45,773 nt of DNA from an uncultured Olsenella sp. (lineage in GTDB: Bacteria > Actinomycetota > Coriobacteriia > Coriobacteriales > Atopobiaceae). The notes beneath the pieces were generated by a model that was not told where the DNA came from, made no database searches, and worked only from the letters and a program-made list of their open reading frames with translations. Both the position numbers and the translations under genes were made by a program. Shown here one piece after another: positions 1 through 7,864 of the stretch. Position 1 is the first letter of the stretch, and every line of letters begins with the position of its first letter. Location of the stretch: NCBI GenBank assembly GCA_900540955.1, contig UQIF01000018.1, positions 1 to 45,773 on the forward strand, given 5' to 3'.

Positions 1-136
1 TGGCGGCATAGCCGCGCGCTTTAATTAGTGCGTCCAAGATTTGGGGCGCAGTTCACCGGCAACTTCGACAGGCCTTCCTTTCGGAAAGTCTGGTCCCTTT
101 TTACCACATTTTGACGGTTGGGGACAAGAACTACTC
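1..136 (-). promoter_or_regulatory. Putative promoter and structured leader running off the left edge
   Basis: No open gene is visible here. Read on the reverse strand, the segment follows a 43-bp block (137-179) that is repeated upstream of the DUF3800 gene, and the same GTGGTA-AAA stretch lies at almost the same distance after both copies, so this is probably a second copy of that promoter. The transcript would contain three small stems: one with UUUCC-GAAA-GGAAG, one with AGUU/AACU, and one around CCAA-AUC-UUGG enclosed by GCG/CGC. It may be the 5' leader of a gene beyond the edge or a small RNA. The RNA family was not recognised. Confidence 0.3.
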
Positions 137-179
137 TAGCAAACGCCTGTTCGATACACAAGTTAAAACTGCAGGTTGC
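137..179 (-). repeat. Direct repeat copy 1 of a promoter-upstream block
   Basis: This block matches 1027-1070 at roughly three quarters of positions by eye, including TAGCAAAC at one end and the GTTAAAACTGCAGG/GTAAAACAGCAGG stretch at the other. The pair brackets the DUF3800 gene with its promoter in the same orientation. It may be a duplicated promoter region or remnants of a gene duplication. Confidence 0.5.
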
Positions 180-229
180 AGCCAATCGTGCCGCTGTGAG
201 ATCGGGGTCGTGTCGTCAGCAATCGCCCA

Positions 230-904
230 CTACCCAAGCCGATGCCTACGCAGCTTCTTGAGATAGTTCTTCTTGAGCGAGCCCCATTGGCCGAAGAACA
301 TTCGGTCCGTGGCGGTCTCGGAGCGTGACTGGTATTTGAGCGCTGTGAGCTCGAGCGTGCAGATGTAATCCGCAAGCTGGAAAAGGCGGTAGTCGGCTGG
401 CTTTGCATCGCGGTAAATAACGGCATCCCTCGCCAGTGCGTACTCAACCGCATCATGAAGAGCGTTGGTGACGACGGATTGACCGTTGTCGTAATAGACC
501 TTGACCTTCTCAAACTTCTGGAAGAAGTCGAGGTTGTCGAAGATTGTCAGAACAAGGTCTCTCTTCATGCTGGTAAAGAGGCTCCTGTAGTCGGCATATT
601 CGCTTTTTCGGTAGGCGAAGGTCATGTATTGGAAGGGGAGCTTGTCGGCCATCACGCGGAAGCTGTTGAGGAATGCCTTGCGTGTCGATACCCCGAGGCC
701 TTTGTAGTCGTCGTTGCCGTTGAGCAGTGGCCCCAGATGCATCGGGATGTCCGCGACCCGTCGAGCACGAAGATCGGCCTCGTAAGGCTCAAGGACCTCG
801 CTAATATCCTTGGCCTGATCGTGTAGGACGATTGTGATCAAATAGTACGTCGATGTCTCGCCGGCATCGCCGGATTCGTCGACAAAAATGGACAGCTCCT
901 CCAT
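230..904 (-). CDS. DUF3800 domain protein
   Basis: A 224-aa protein. The start was chosen at the ATG ending at 904 because AAGGAGGT lies eight bases upstream and the protein then begins MEELSIFVDESGDAG, the typical N-terminal strand of DUF3800 proteins with its acidic DESGD motif. Near the C-terminus the motif FQLADYICTLE (about residue 185) is the second family hallmark. DUF3800 proteins are predicted RNase H-like nucleases that are frequent in defence and mobile regions; their activity is mostly unproven. The gene is transcribed away from the BREX locus. Its leader contains a complete intrinsic terminator (925-951) just before the ribosome binding site, so expression is probably attenuated or the promoter mainly makes a short RNA. 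A longer N-terminal extension to 982 is open but would translate through the terminator and is rejected. Confidence 0.82.
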   Translation of the reverse strand: MEELSIFVDESGDAGETSTYYLITIVLHDQAKDISEVLEPYEADLRARRVADIPMHLGPLLNGNDDYKGLGVSTRKAFLNSFRVMADKLPFQYMTFAYRKSEYADYRSLFTSMKRDLVLTIFDNLDFFQKFEKVKVYYDNGQSVVTNALHDAVEYALARDAVIYRDAKPADYRLFQLADYICTLELTALKYQSRSETATDRMFFGQWGSLKKNYLKKLRRHRLG

Positions 905-924
905 CGTTACGACCTCCTTGCTAA

Positions 925-951
925 CAAAAATGCCGGGGGAAACCCCCCGGC
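925..951 (-). terminator. Intrinsic terminator inside the DUF3800 leader
   Basis: On the reverse strand GCCGGGGG and CCCCCGGC form a tight hairpin with a three-base loop, followed by ATTTTTGTT. It lies between the promoter at 987-1016 and the ribosome binding site at about 912-918. Placed there it would end most transcripts after about 60-70 nt unless read through or anti-terminated. Confidence 0.75.
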
Positions 952-986
952 TCTTGGAGGCCGACCCTTGCGGGAGGACCACCTCT

Positions 987-1016
987 TTTATACCACGGGT
1001 AAACGCTCGTCTTCAA
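987..1016 (-). promoter_or_regulatory. Promoter of the DUF3800 leader
   Basis: Reverse-strand TTGAAG (1011-1016) and TATAAA (987-992) are separated by 18 bases, a fair match to a housekeeping promoter. The same block is echoed at the left edge of the window. Confidence 0.5.
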
Positions 1017-1026
1017 GCAAAGATGA

Positions 1027-1070
1027 TAGCAAACACACGTTCGTCACACAAAGTAAAACAGCAGGTAAAC
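1027..1070 (-). repeat. Direct repeat copy 2 of a promoter-upstream block
   Basis: Partner of 137-179, same orientation. On the reverse strand it lies just upstream of the -35 element of the DUF3800 promoter, so it could be an activator or UP-like region that was duplicated with the promoter. Confidence 0.5.
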
Positions 1071-1090
1071 GGCTGCGCGAAAAACCGGTA

Positions 1091-1324
1091 CCGTCGGTAA
1101 AACCGGTGCCGCGCTGCGCCAAAATCCGGGACCGTCGGTAGAGCGCGGGGAGTGCTGCGCCAGAATCGCCGACCGTCGGTGCTGACGCTCGCCCGTTCCC
1201 GCGCGGAAAGCGGCAAGAAGGGCCTCCCTTCACCAAAATCCGGGGCCGTCGGTACCGACGCTCCCGGATTCCCGCGCAGCCCAAAGCCTCATTTACCGAC
1301 GCTCCAGGTTTCTCGCGCAGGCCG
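1091..1324. repeat. Palindromic extragenic repeat block, copy A
   Basis: The motif CCGTCGGT occurs at 1091, 1132 and 1173 (41-base period) and again at 1246. Around the last copy, 1237-1270 is a 34-bp near-perfect palindrome centred on GGTACC with outer arms AATCCGGG/CCCGGATT. Positions 1153-1324 match 23673-23844 without gaps, with about 18 mismatches counted by eye. This is REP-like intergenic DNA; ORFs called through it are artefacts. It occupies most of the gene-free stretch 905-1454, together with the DUF3800 promoter and leader. Between this block and the next gene only a small GC hairpin (1403-1419) is seen. Confidence 0.75.
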
Positions 1325-1454
1325 GATCCGCCCGCCCCGGGCCGTTCGCCCCTCCGCCTTCAATTGTTGTCCCAATCCCGTGGGAGCATGGCAACCATAG
1401 GAACGCGGCTTTGCCGCGTCACCATCCGTCACACCGTCGCGGAAAGGGGCCCAA

Positions 1455-2853
1455 ATGGGCGTAGGTGGAGAGAAGGTCTTTGCGTTCGTCTCTTGCAAGT
1501 ACGACAACTACGAGGTCTACCTCAATCCCGATACGCACATCTCGGTCCGCTAAGCCCGGGAACGCCGCTGCGAGCACGCCGCGGGCGCCGGTTCAAATTA
1601 CCAGTACAAGCTACGAACAAGAAACGAGGCGCATCATTTCAGAAAACCAGGACTTTGAAGGAATGGACCGCGGGAGCATCCTCGCGCTGCTCAAGATGGC
1701 GGTTCTTACGAACGAGATACAGGGACGTACGCTTCCCCAGGAGCTGGCCGACAAGGTCGACGCGGTCGCGAGCGGCGATACAAGCATCGACCTCCTTGAG
1801 CTCATGGACCAGATCAACGACGCCATGCCGGATTCCGAGGAGGATGCGATCGACTACGCCGACGTGACCTTCTCCGGTGGAAACACCGCCAGGGGACCCC
1901 ACTTCACGGTGGCTTGCCCCGATGGCTGGACCGTTGTGGAGGACTATGGGGATTCCGGCCTCATTTCCCAGTGCCGTTCCTTCGTCATCGTGCGTGGCGA
2001 GGCGAGCCGTGACGACGATCTCTCGTTGCGCGACCGCATCATCTACTGCACCGCGCTCGCAGGGGACGAGGAGGTCACGGAGAGCCTCCGCCGCACCGGT
2101 ATCGAGCTGCTGTGGGGCCTGAAGCACAGCGCGATGTACTCCATGAAGCCCAGCGTGGCGTGGCTCGAGGACGTCGCATGCTCCAACGGCGAATGCGTCG
2201 TCGTCCAGACGCAGCCCAATGGCGGCATTAACGGCCTTCAGTTCCATATTCATCCTCTGACCTTGGCCTCCGAGGATTTCGTCAGGCTCTCGCTCACCTA
2301 CGACGAGGACGCCGACATCGAGCATGCTAGGGACTTCGCAAGGAAGGTCGCGGCTTCGATTGTGATTGCCGAGCCGTTCGAGTCGGAAACGACGAAGGCG
2401 ATGGAGCGTGCCGACAAGGGCGAGCTGTCTGCCGACGAATTCGTGGTGCTGTGCCAGGCTCTCTTTACGTCCTTCAGAATCGCCCCTCAGTTTATGTTCG
2501 AAGCCAAGGCCGAGTGGTATATGACGAACGGCATGGGCCCCAACGTAAATAAGGCCTACCTCGTCGGCGCCGAGGAGATCGCCGCGCTCAACAATAGGCT
2601 GACGCCCCTGCTCCGGAGGCTCCTCGACGAGTACGACGTCGCGAAACCCAATGCCTCCCATGACGACCGCGCAAAGATGCTCAACGTGCTCAGCCAGTTC
2701 ACCGAGGCGGCGTTCACGGGCCCCGAGACGTTCGACGACGAGGACGCCCATTTGATCGTCGAGTCCGGCATCCTCGAGCCGAGCAAGGAGTTCAGTGAGC
2801 TCAAGGCCAGGCTCGCGGATGAGCTTAAGCAAGAAGGGCTTTCTGAGGCCTAG
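1455..2853 (+). CDS. Hypothetical protein with apparent frameshift near its 5' end
   Basis: The function was not recognised. The ATG at 1455 follows AAAGGGG and opens a frame whose first 32 codons have the strong GC third-position bias of real genes (MGVGGEKVFAFVSCKYDNYE...), but it stops at 1551-1553. From about 1546 the adjacent frame carries on without a stop to 2853 and is also clearly coding, giving about 435 residues: an acidic helical part, a middle part with a pattern like FTVACPDGWTVVEDYG, and a helical C-terminal half. The simplest reading is a one-base indel around 1530-1550, making the gene broken unless the shift is programmed or a sequencing error. If it is intact, an internal start at 1663 would be possible, though its ribosome binding site is too close. 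It lies 122 bases upstream of brxA on the same strand and may be an accessory gene of that locus. Confidence 0.55.
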
Positions 2854-2888
2854 GCGGCCGCCTGCCGTAGGGGGGGTACAACGCGCGG

Positions 2889-2927
2889 CGGTTGGCGGTT
2901 CTGACCGCCGAGCGCGCTGCCCAACCG
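2889..2927 (+). promoter_or_regulatory. Hairpin leader upstream of brxA
   Basis: Between the frameshifted gene and brxA, outer arms CGGTTGG/CCAACCG enclose an inner GGCGGT-TCTG-ACCGCC hairpin (2894-2909) that partly competes with the outer stem. There is no U-tract afterwards, so it is more likely a leader structure or operator than a terminator. No convincing -35/-10 pair was found; TAAGAT at 2930 is a weak candidate. Confidence 0.3.
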
Positions 2928-2975
2928 AGTAAGATAAGGACACTAAACGAGCTTTAAGCACCTGAGGACAAACCG

Positions 2976-3602
2976 ATGCCCACCGACGCCCCGTACCGCG
3001 GCAGCATAACGCGCGAGCAGTGGCTGCTGCGCGAGACCAGAACCGTTGCAAGGCTTCGCAACGAGGCCGGCGAGTCGTATGACCCCGCCGGCCTCGTTGC
3101 CCGCGTCTGCGACGAGAACCTCTTCCAGTACCCCACCGAGCGTGAGCTACGCTCCGTTGCCCGCGCCTGCGACCGCCGCCTGACGGCGCTCTCGGACGAC
3201 CCCGCCACTCGCGCGGCCCTCATCGACCTCATCGCCAACGGCACGGCCGACCAGATTGCGCAGGCCAACCTCTACGCCATGGCGCGCGACAACCGCATCG
3301 TGTGGGACTTCCTGGCAACGCTCGTCGCGCACAAGTTCAGGACGCTCGACCGCTCGCTCTCGCGCCCCGAGGTCGCCGCCTTCGTGGAGGGCCTGCGCGC
3401 GCAGGACCAGAAGATCGCCCGCTGCTCAGACGCCACGCTCAACAAAATCCGCCAGGTCCTCACCGCCTGCCTCGTGCGGTGCGGCATGTACGAGCGCCAC
3501 TCCGGGCGCCTGACGCCGCCTTTGCTCGACCGCTCCCTCGAGAACGGCATCCGCGCGAACGGCGACTTCGCCCTCCTGCCCGCGTTCGGCTCCAAGGAAT
3601 AG
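2976..3602 (+). CDS. brxA: BREX protein BrxA (DUF1819)
   Basis: A 208-aa protein of the usual BrxA length. Family features visible are the all-helical body, the central stretch ending in VWDFLATLVAHKF, and the C-terminal signature LLDRSLENGIRANGD...LPAF. BrxA is the small helical protein that opens many BREX loci; its fold resembles the RNA-binding antitermination factor NusB and DNA binding has been reported for the family. The start follows TGAGGACA at about eight bases. It is the first gene of the co-directional BREX run, 13 bases before brxB. Confidence 0.93.
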   Translation: MPTDAPYRGSITREQWLLRETRTVARLRNEAGESYDPAGLVARVCDENLFQYPTERELRSVARACDRRLTALSDDPATRAALIDLIANGTADQIAQANLYAMARDNRIVWDFLATLVAHKFRTLDRSLSRPEVAAFVEGLRAQDQKIARCSDATLNKIRQVLTACLVRCGMYERHSGRLTPPLLDRSLENGIRANGDFALLPAFGSKE

Positions 3603-3615
3603 GGGAGATTCGCCT

Positions 3616-4203
3616 ATGGCTTTCCAGCCTTCAAACCAAACACTCGCCGACAGCTTCGAGCGCATCCGCTCGCGCTTCCGTGATCCCGAGTTCCTCAACT
3701 GCCGCGGCCTCGGCAACGAGGTCCCGTTCTTCATCTACGCCTACGACGCTGCCCGCGAGCTCGAGGTCCGCGAGCTCACCGACGCCCTCGTGCTCGACTC
3801 CGAGGCGGGCAAGCTCCCGTGCTGCGTCCACCGCCGCGACCTGTGGGACGTCCTCATGCACATCTGCGAGGAGGAGGACATCCTCGAGGACGCCTACGAC
3901 CTCGAGCAGGACGAGGGGCCCGACGCGCTTCTGGAGGCCATCCAGGAAGTGGCCACGCCCAAGGAGTTCGTCGAGGCCATGGACTTCTCGCCGCACGAGC
4001 GCGGCCGCGACGTCCTGCTCATAACGGGCGTCGGCAAGGTCTACCCCTTCGTGCGCGCCCACGACGTGATGGAGGCCGCCCAGCCCATCATCGAGGACAT
4101 CCCCGTGGTGCTCATGTACCCCGGCATCTTCGATGGCCGCACCCTCAAGCTCTTCGGCCGTCTTGAGGACGGCAACTACTACCGCGCCTTCAGCCTGCTC
4201 TAA
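3616..4203 (+). CDS. brxB: BREX protein BrxB (DUF1788)
   Basis: A 195-aa protein. DUF1788 hallmarks are RGLGNEVPFFIYAYD near residue 40 and the C-terminal PVVLMYPGIFDGRTLKLFG followed by EDGNYYRAF. BrxB is a core BREX subunit without known catalytic residues and is thought to work with PglZ. A GGGGAG ribosome binding site precedes the ATG, and brxC starts 18 bases after the stop, so the three genes are almost certainly co-transcribed. Confidence 0.93.
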   Translation: MAFQPSNQTLADSFERIRSRFRDPEFLNCRGLGNEVPFFIYAYDAARELEVRELTDALVLDSEAGKLPCCVHRRDLWDVLMHICEEEDILEDAYDLEQDEGPDALLEAIQEVATPKEFVEAMDFSPHERGRDVLLITGVGKVYPFVRAHDVMEAAQPIIEDIPVVLMYPGIFDGRTLKLFGRLEDGNYYRAFSLL

Positions 4204-4221
4204 CCCTGCCAAGGAGACACC

Positions 4222-7200
4222 ATGCGCATCCAAGATATGTTCGATCGCGACATCGATCGCGACATCAACGGCGTGATCAAGATGGACGTCGCCGATGAGG
4301 ACGTCCTCGAGCAGGAGCTCTCCGAGTACGTGGTCACCCGCGAGCTCGCGCGCCACTTCAAGGACTTCTACGCCGCCTACGACCGCGCCCTCGAGCGCCA
4401 CACCGACAAGATTGGCGTCTGGATCTCCGGCTTCTTTGGCTCCGGTAAGTCCCACTTCCTAAAGATGCTCTCGTACCTGCTCTCCAACCAGCCGGTCAAG
4501 GGCAAGCCCGCCCTCGACTACTTCGCAAACAAGTTCGAGGACCCCGACACCTTGGCCGCCGCGCGCCGCGCCGCCTCCGTCCCCACCGAGACGATCCTGT
4601 TCAACATCGACCTCAAGGCCCAGGGCAAGAAGGACGAGGACGTCATCAAGCGCACCTTTGCCAGCGTCTTCTACGATCACCTGGGCTTCTGCGGGAGCGA
4701 CCTCAAGGTGGCAGAGCTCGAGATGCTCATCGACGAGGACGGAAAGACCGACGCCTTCCGCGTTGCCTACGAGGAGGCTGCAAAAGGCGAGCCCTGGTCC
4801 GAGGGCTGCAAGAAGTTCAAGTTCCGCAGGTCCAAGGTGAAGAACGCCCTCGTCAAGGCCGGCGTCATGGACGAGGCGGAGGCCGAGTCCTGGATCGCGG
4901 ACAAGCAGGAGGCCACCGTCTCCATCGAGACCTTCGTCGACCAGGTCAAGCGCTACGTGGACGCCCGCGCCGACGCCTCGCCCTGCGGCGAGTTCCGCCT
5001 GCTCATCATGGTGGACGAGATCGGCCAGTTCATCGGCGACGAGCCGAGCCTCATGCTCAACCTCCAGACCATCGTCGAGGAGCTCGGCACCCGCTGCGGC
5101 GGCCGCGTCTGGGTCGTCGTCACGAGCCAGGAGGCCATCGACTCCGTGACCACTGTGGTGGGCAATGACTTCTCGAAGATCCAGGGCCGCTTCAACACCC
5201 GCCTCTCCATGTCCAGCTCCAACGCCGACGAGGTCATCAAGCGCCGCGTCCTCGCAAAGAAGCCCCAGGCCACCGAGCTTCTCGAGGCGAGCTACGGCGA
5301 CGCAGAGGCCAGCCTGAAGAACCTCTTTTCCTTCAAGGACTCCGCCGCCGACCTCATCGGCTACGACGGCGCCGCCGGCTTCGCCGAGGCGTTCCCCTTC
5401 GCCGAGTACCAGTTCAAGCTCGTGCAGGACGTCCTCAACGAGCTCCGCAAGCAGGGCAACTCCGGCAAGCACACCTCCTCCGGCGAGCGCTCCATGCTCA
5501 ACGGCTTCCAGGAGGCGACGCAGTCCGTCGAGGATCGAGACCAGAACTCGCTCGTGCCCATGTGGCGCTTCTACGACACCGTGCAGTCCTCGCTCGAGTC
5601 CTACCACCGCCAGGTCATCAACCGCGCCGCGGACGCCGCCATGCGCGGCCAGGGCCTCGAGGCCTACGACGTCGAGGTCCTCAAGCTTCTGTTCCTCATC
5701 CGCTGGGTGGCGCGCGAGCTCCCCGGAAACCTCGAGAACATCGTCACCCTCATGGTGGACGACTCCCGCGTCAACCGCGCGGACCTGCGCGAGCGCGTGA
5801 CGGCCTCCCTCGACCGCCTGATCTGCGAGAACTACGTGGCCCGCGACGGCGAGACGTACCAGTTCCTCACGGACGTTGAGCAGGGCATCGCCATGAAGAT
5901 CCAGCGCACCGAGGTCGAGCCCGACAAGCTCTCAAAGAAGGCCGCGGACATCATGTTCGGCATGATCTTCGACTCGCCCAAGCTCACGGTGGGAAAGAAC
6001 GTGTTCCCCATCGCCGAGTACCTGGACGAGCGCCGAGTCCACGACGGCCAGGGCATGACCCTGCGCGTCATCGCCGGCATGGACGGCGCCGAGCCCTACT
6101 CCACAGAGGCGCTCGAGCTCAGGTCCAGCAACAGCGAGGCCATCGTCGTCCTCGACCCGAGCGCAGGCTATTACGGCTGCCTGCTCGAGGCGGCAAAGAT
6201 CGAGAAATTCTGTAACGTCGAGGGCATCGGCGTGAACGAGGACGAGTCCAAGGTCATCTCGGCCAAGCAGGACCAGCGCACCCGCCTCGAGCGTCGCGCC
6301 CGCGAGCTCATGGAGCAGGCCGTGATCCACGGCAAATTCTACGTCCTCGGCTCCTCCTACACGCCGCCCAAGTCCACCTCCGCAAAGACCCTCATCGAGG
6401 AGTGCGCCAAGCAGCTCATCGGCTCCGTGTACTCCCACCTGGGCTACGTCGAGAAGAACCTTGACTCCGACGCGGACGTAAAGAAGATCCTCGCCAGCCA
6501 GGCGCAGGGCCTGGGCGAGGAGGCCCTCAGCCGCCGTGCAGCCGACGACCTCGCCACCTTCCTCAACTACCAGGGGCAGCTGAACCAGCCTGTGACCATG
6601 GGCTCGGTCCAGCGCCGCTACCAGGCCGCCCCCTACGGCTGGCGAGAGATCGACATCGCCGGCGTGGCTGCCGACCTCGTGGCCCAGCACCGCGCCAAGC
6701 TCACCTATGGCGGCTCGCCCGTGAACACCGACGACCCCAGGGTCGTCGACTACCTGCGCAAGTCCACCCTCGTCGACAAGGTCCGCATCGAGCAGCGCGC
6801 GGCCGTCAGCGAGTCCACGCGCGGCACGGTGCGCGCCGTGGTGGAGGAGCTCACCGACGAGCACAACCTCATGACGGACGAGGAGGGCCTGGCCAAGGAC
6901 TCCCGCAGGCTGCTCGGCGCAAAGCGCGACTTCCTGCGCTCGCTCCTTGACCACGAATACCGCTCGTGCCGCGATTACCCGGGCTATGCCCAGGCAACCG
7001 AGGCGGCAAATCTCCTCGACTCCATCCTCAAGACCCCGGGGGACGCCGCCGACCTCCTGCAGGCCATCGCCCGCAAGGACGACGACCTCGGGGACGCGGC
7101 GGAGGACATTGCGGACATCAAGGCTTTCTTCACGAACCAGCGGAAGCACTTCGACCGCGCCCGTCAGATCAAGGATATGATGACGTCCCAGGAGCGCGAG

Positions 7201-7788
7201 TACCTCTCCGACAACGAGGAGGCGACCGCCGCCCTCGCCGTCATCGACGCCTACCTGGCAAACCCACGGCTCGGGAGCCGCATCACCCAGGTGGTCGAGG
7301 CCAATAACGCGGTCACCTCCGCCCACGACGCCCTCCTGCGCGAGCGCCAGACCCAGACCCTCGACGCGGTGGACCAGATGTATGCCGGCATCGAGGACTA
7401 TGCCGCCGAGAAGGGCGTGTCCCTCGCCGAGATCGGCCTACGTCGCGCCGAGCGCAAGAACGCCGTGCACGCCGCCAGGCTGATTACCGAGCTCGACGCC
7501 GTCCTCGCGCGCCTGACCACCGACCAGTCCCAGCTCTTTGACCGCATCGACGTCGAGCACCAGAAGTTCCTCCGCCCCAAGCCCGCCAACCCGGACGTCG
7601 TCCTCACAAAGAAGGGCCATGAAGCCGCGCCCGCCGTGCCCAAGGAGAACATCAAGCGCCTGGACCGAAACCAGGTCTTCCTGCCCAAGACGCTGAAGAG
7701 CGCCTCCGAGGTGGACGCCTACCTCGCCGCCGCCCGTGAGCGCCTGCTCCGCGGCCTCGAGGGCAATGACGGCATCAGGCTCGGCTAG
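4222..7788 (+). CDS. brxC: BREX protein BrxC, large AAA+ ATPase
   Basis: A 1,188-aa protein, the normal size for BrxC. The N-terminus MRIQDMFDRDIDRDINGVIK is diagnostic. Walker A is GSGKSH (residues 73-78) and Walker B is LLIMVDEIGQF with D265/E266. The middle and C-terminal parts are long helical and alpha/beta regions as in other BrxC/PglY proteins. It is the ATP-driven core component required for phage exclusion in BREX systems, acting with PglX and PglZ. AAGGAG precedes the start. Long antisense ORFs over this gene are produced by codon bias and are not genes. Confidence 0.95.
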   Translation: MRIQDMFDRDIDRDINGVIKMDVADEDVLEQELSEYVVTRELARHFKDFYAAYDRALERHTDKIGVWISGFFGSGKSHFLKMLSYLLSNQPVKGKPALDYFANKFEDPDTLAAARRAASVPTETILFNIDLKAQGKKDEDVIKRTFASVFYDHLGFCGSDLKVAELEMLIDEDGKTDAFRVAYEEAAKGEPWSEGCKKFKFRRSKVKNALVKAGVMDEAEAESWIADKQEATVSIETFVDQVKRYVDARADASPCGEFRLLIMVDEIGQFIGDEPSLMLNLQTIVEELGTRCGGRVWVVVTSQEAIDSVTTVVGNDFSKIQGRFNTRLSMSSSNADEVIKRRVLAKKPQATELLEASYGDAEASLKNLFSFKDSAADLIGYDGAAGFAEAFPFAEYQFKLVQDVLNELRKQGNSGKHTSSGERSMLNGFQEATQSVEDRDQNSLVPMWRFYDTVQSSLESYHRQVINRAADAAMRGQGLEAYDVEVLKLLFLIRWVARELPGNLENIVTLMVDDSRVNRADLRERVTASLDRLICENYVARDGETYQFLTDVEQGIAMKIQRTEVEPDKLSKKAADIMFGMIFDSPKLTVGKNVFPIAEYLDERRVHDGQGMTLRVIAGMDGAEPYSTEALELRSSNSEAIVVLDPSAGYYGCLLEAAKIEKFCNVEGIGVNEDESKVISAKQDQRTRLERRARELMEQAVIHGKFYVLGSSYTPPKSTSAKTLIEECAKQLIGSVYSHLGYVEKNLDSDADVKKILASQAQGLGEEALSRRAADDLATFLNYQGQLNQPVTMGSVQRRYQAAPYGWREIDIAGVAADLVAQHRAKLTYGGSPVNTDDPRVVDYLRKSTLVDKVRIEQRAAVSESTRGTVRAVVEELTDEHNLMTDEEGLAKDSRRLLGAKRDFLRSLLDHEYRSCRDYPGYAQATEAANLLDSILKTPGDAADLLQAIARKDDDLGDAAEDIADIKAFFTNQRKHFDRARQIKDMMTSQEREYLSDNEEATAALAVIDAYLANPRLGSRITQVVEANNAVTSAHDALLRERQTQTLDAVDQMYAGIEDYAAEKGVSLAEIGLRRAERKNAVHAARLITELDAVLARLTTDQSQLFDRIDVEHQKFLRPKPANPDVVLTKKGHEAAPAVPKENIKRLDRNQVFLPKTLKSASEVDAYLAAARERLLRGLEGNDGIRLG

Positions 7789-7864
7789 GCGCGGCCCCGA
7801 CCAGCCCCACGCCCGCACTCGGCGCAGCACCGCTCAGACCAAAAACAGAGGGGAGACCCCGCAA

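Noticed and set aside
1..140. tRNA or signal-recognition RNA at the left edge
   Set aside because: The CCA-like end and GGAAG loop are suggestive, but no cloverleaf, T-arm or SRP core motif could be built.
988..1284. Reverse-strand ORF of 98 codons through the repeat block
   Set aside because: It translates the palindromic repeats, and a similar frame appears in copy B. There is no start signal.
1091..1324. Possible CRISPR array because of the 41-base period
   Set aside because: Units are degenerate, palindromic and irregular after the third copy, there are no unique spacers, and no cas genes are near. A second copy of the same block exists at 23673.
5932..7326. 464-codon reverse-strand ORF inside brxC
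   Set aside because: Produced by GC-rich codon bias of brxC. It lacks a ribosome binding site and family features. The same holds for the long antisense ORFs over pglX, the helicase, pglZ, GH3 and asnS.
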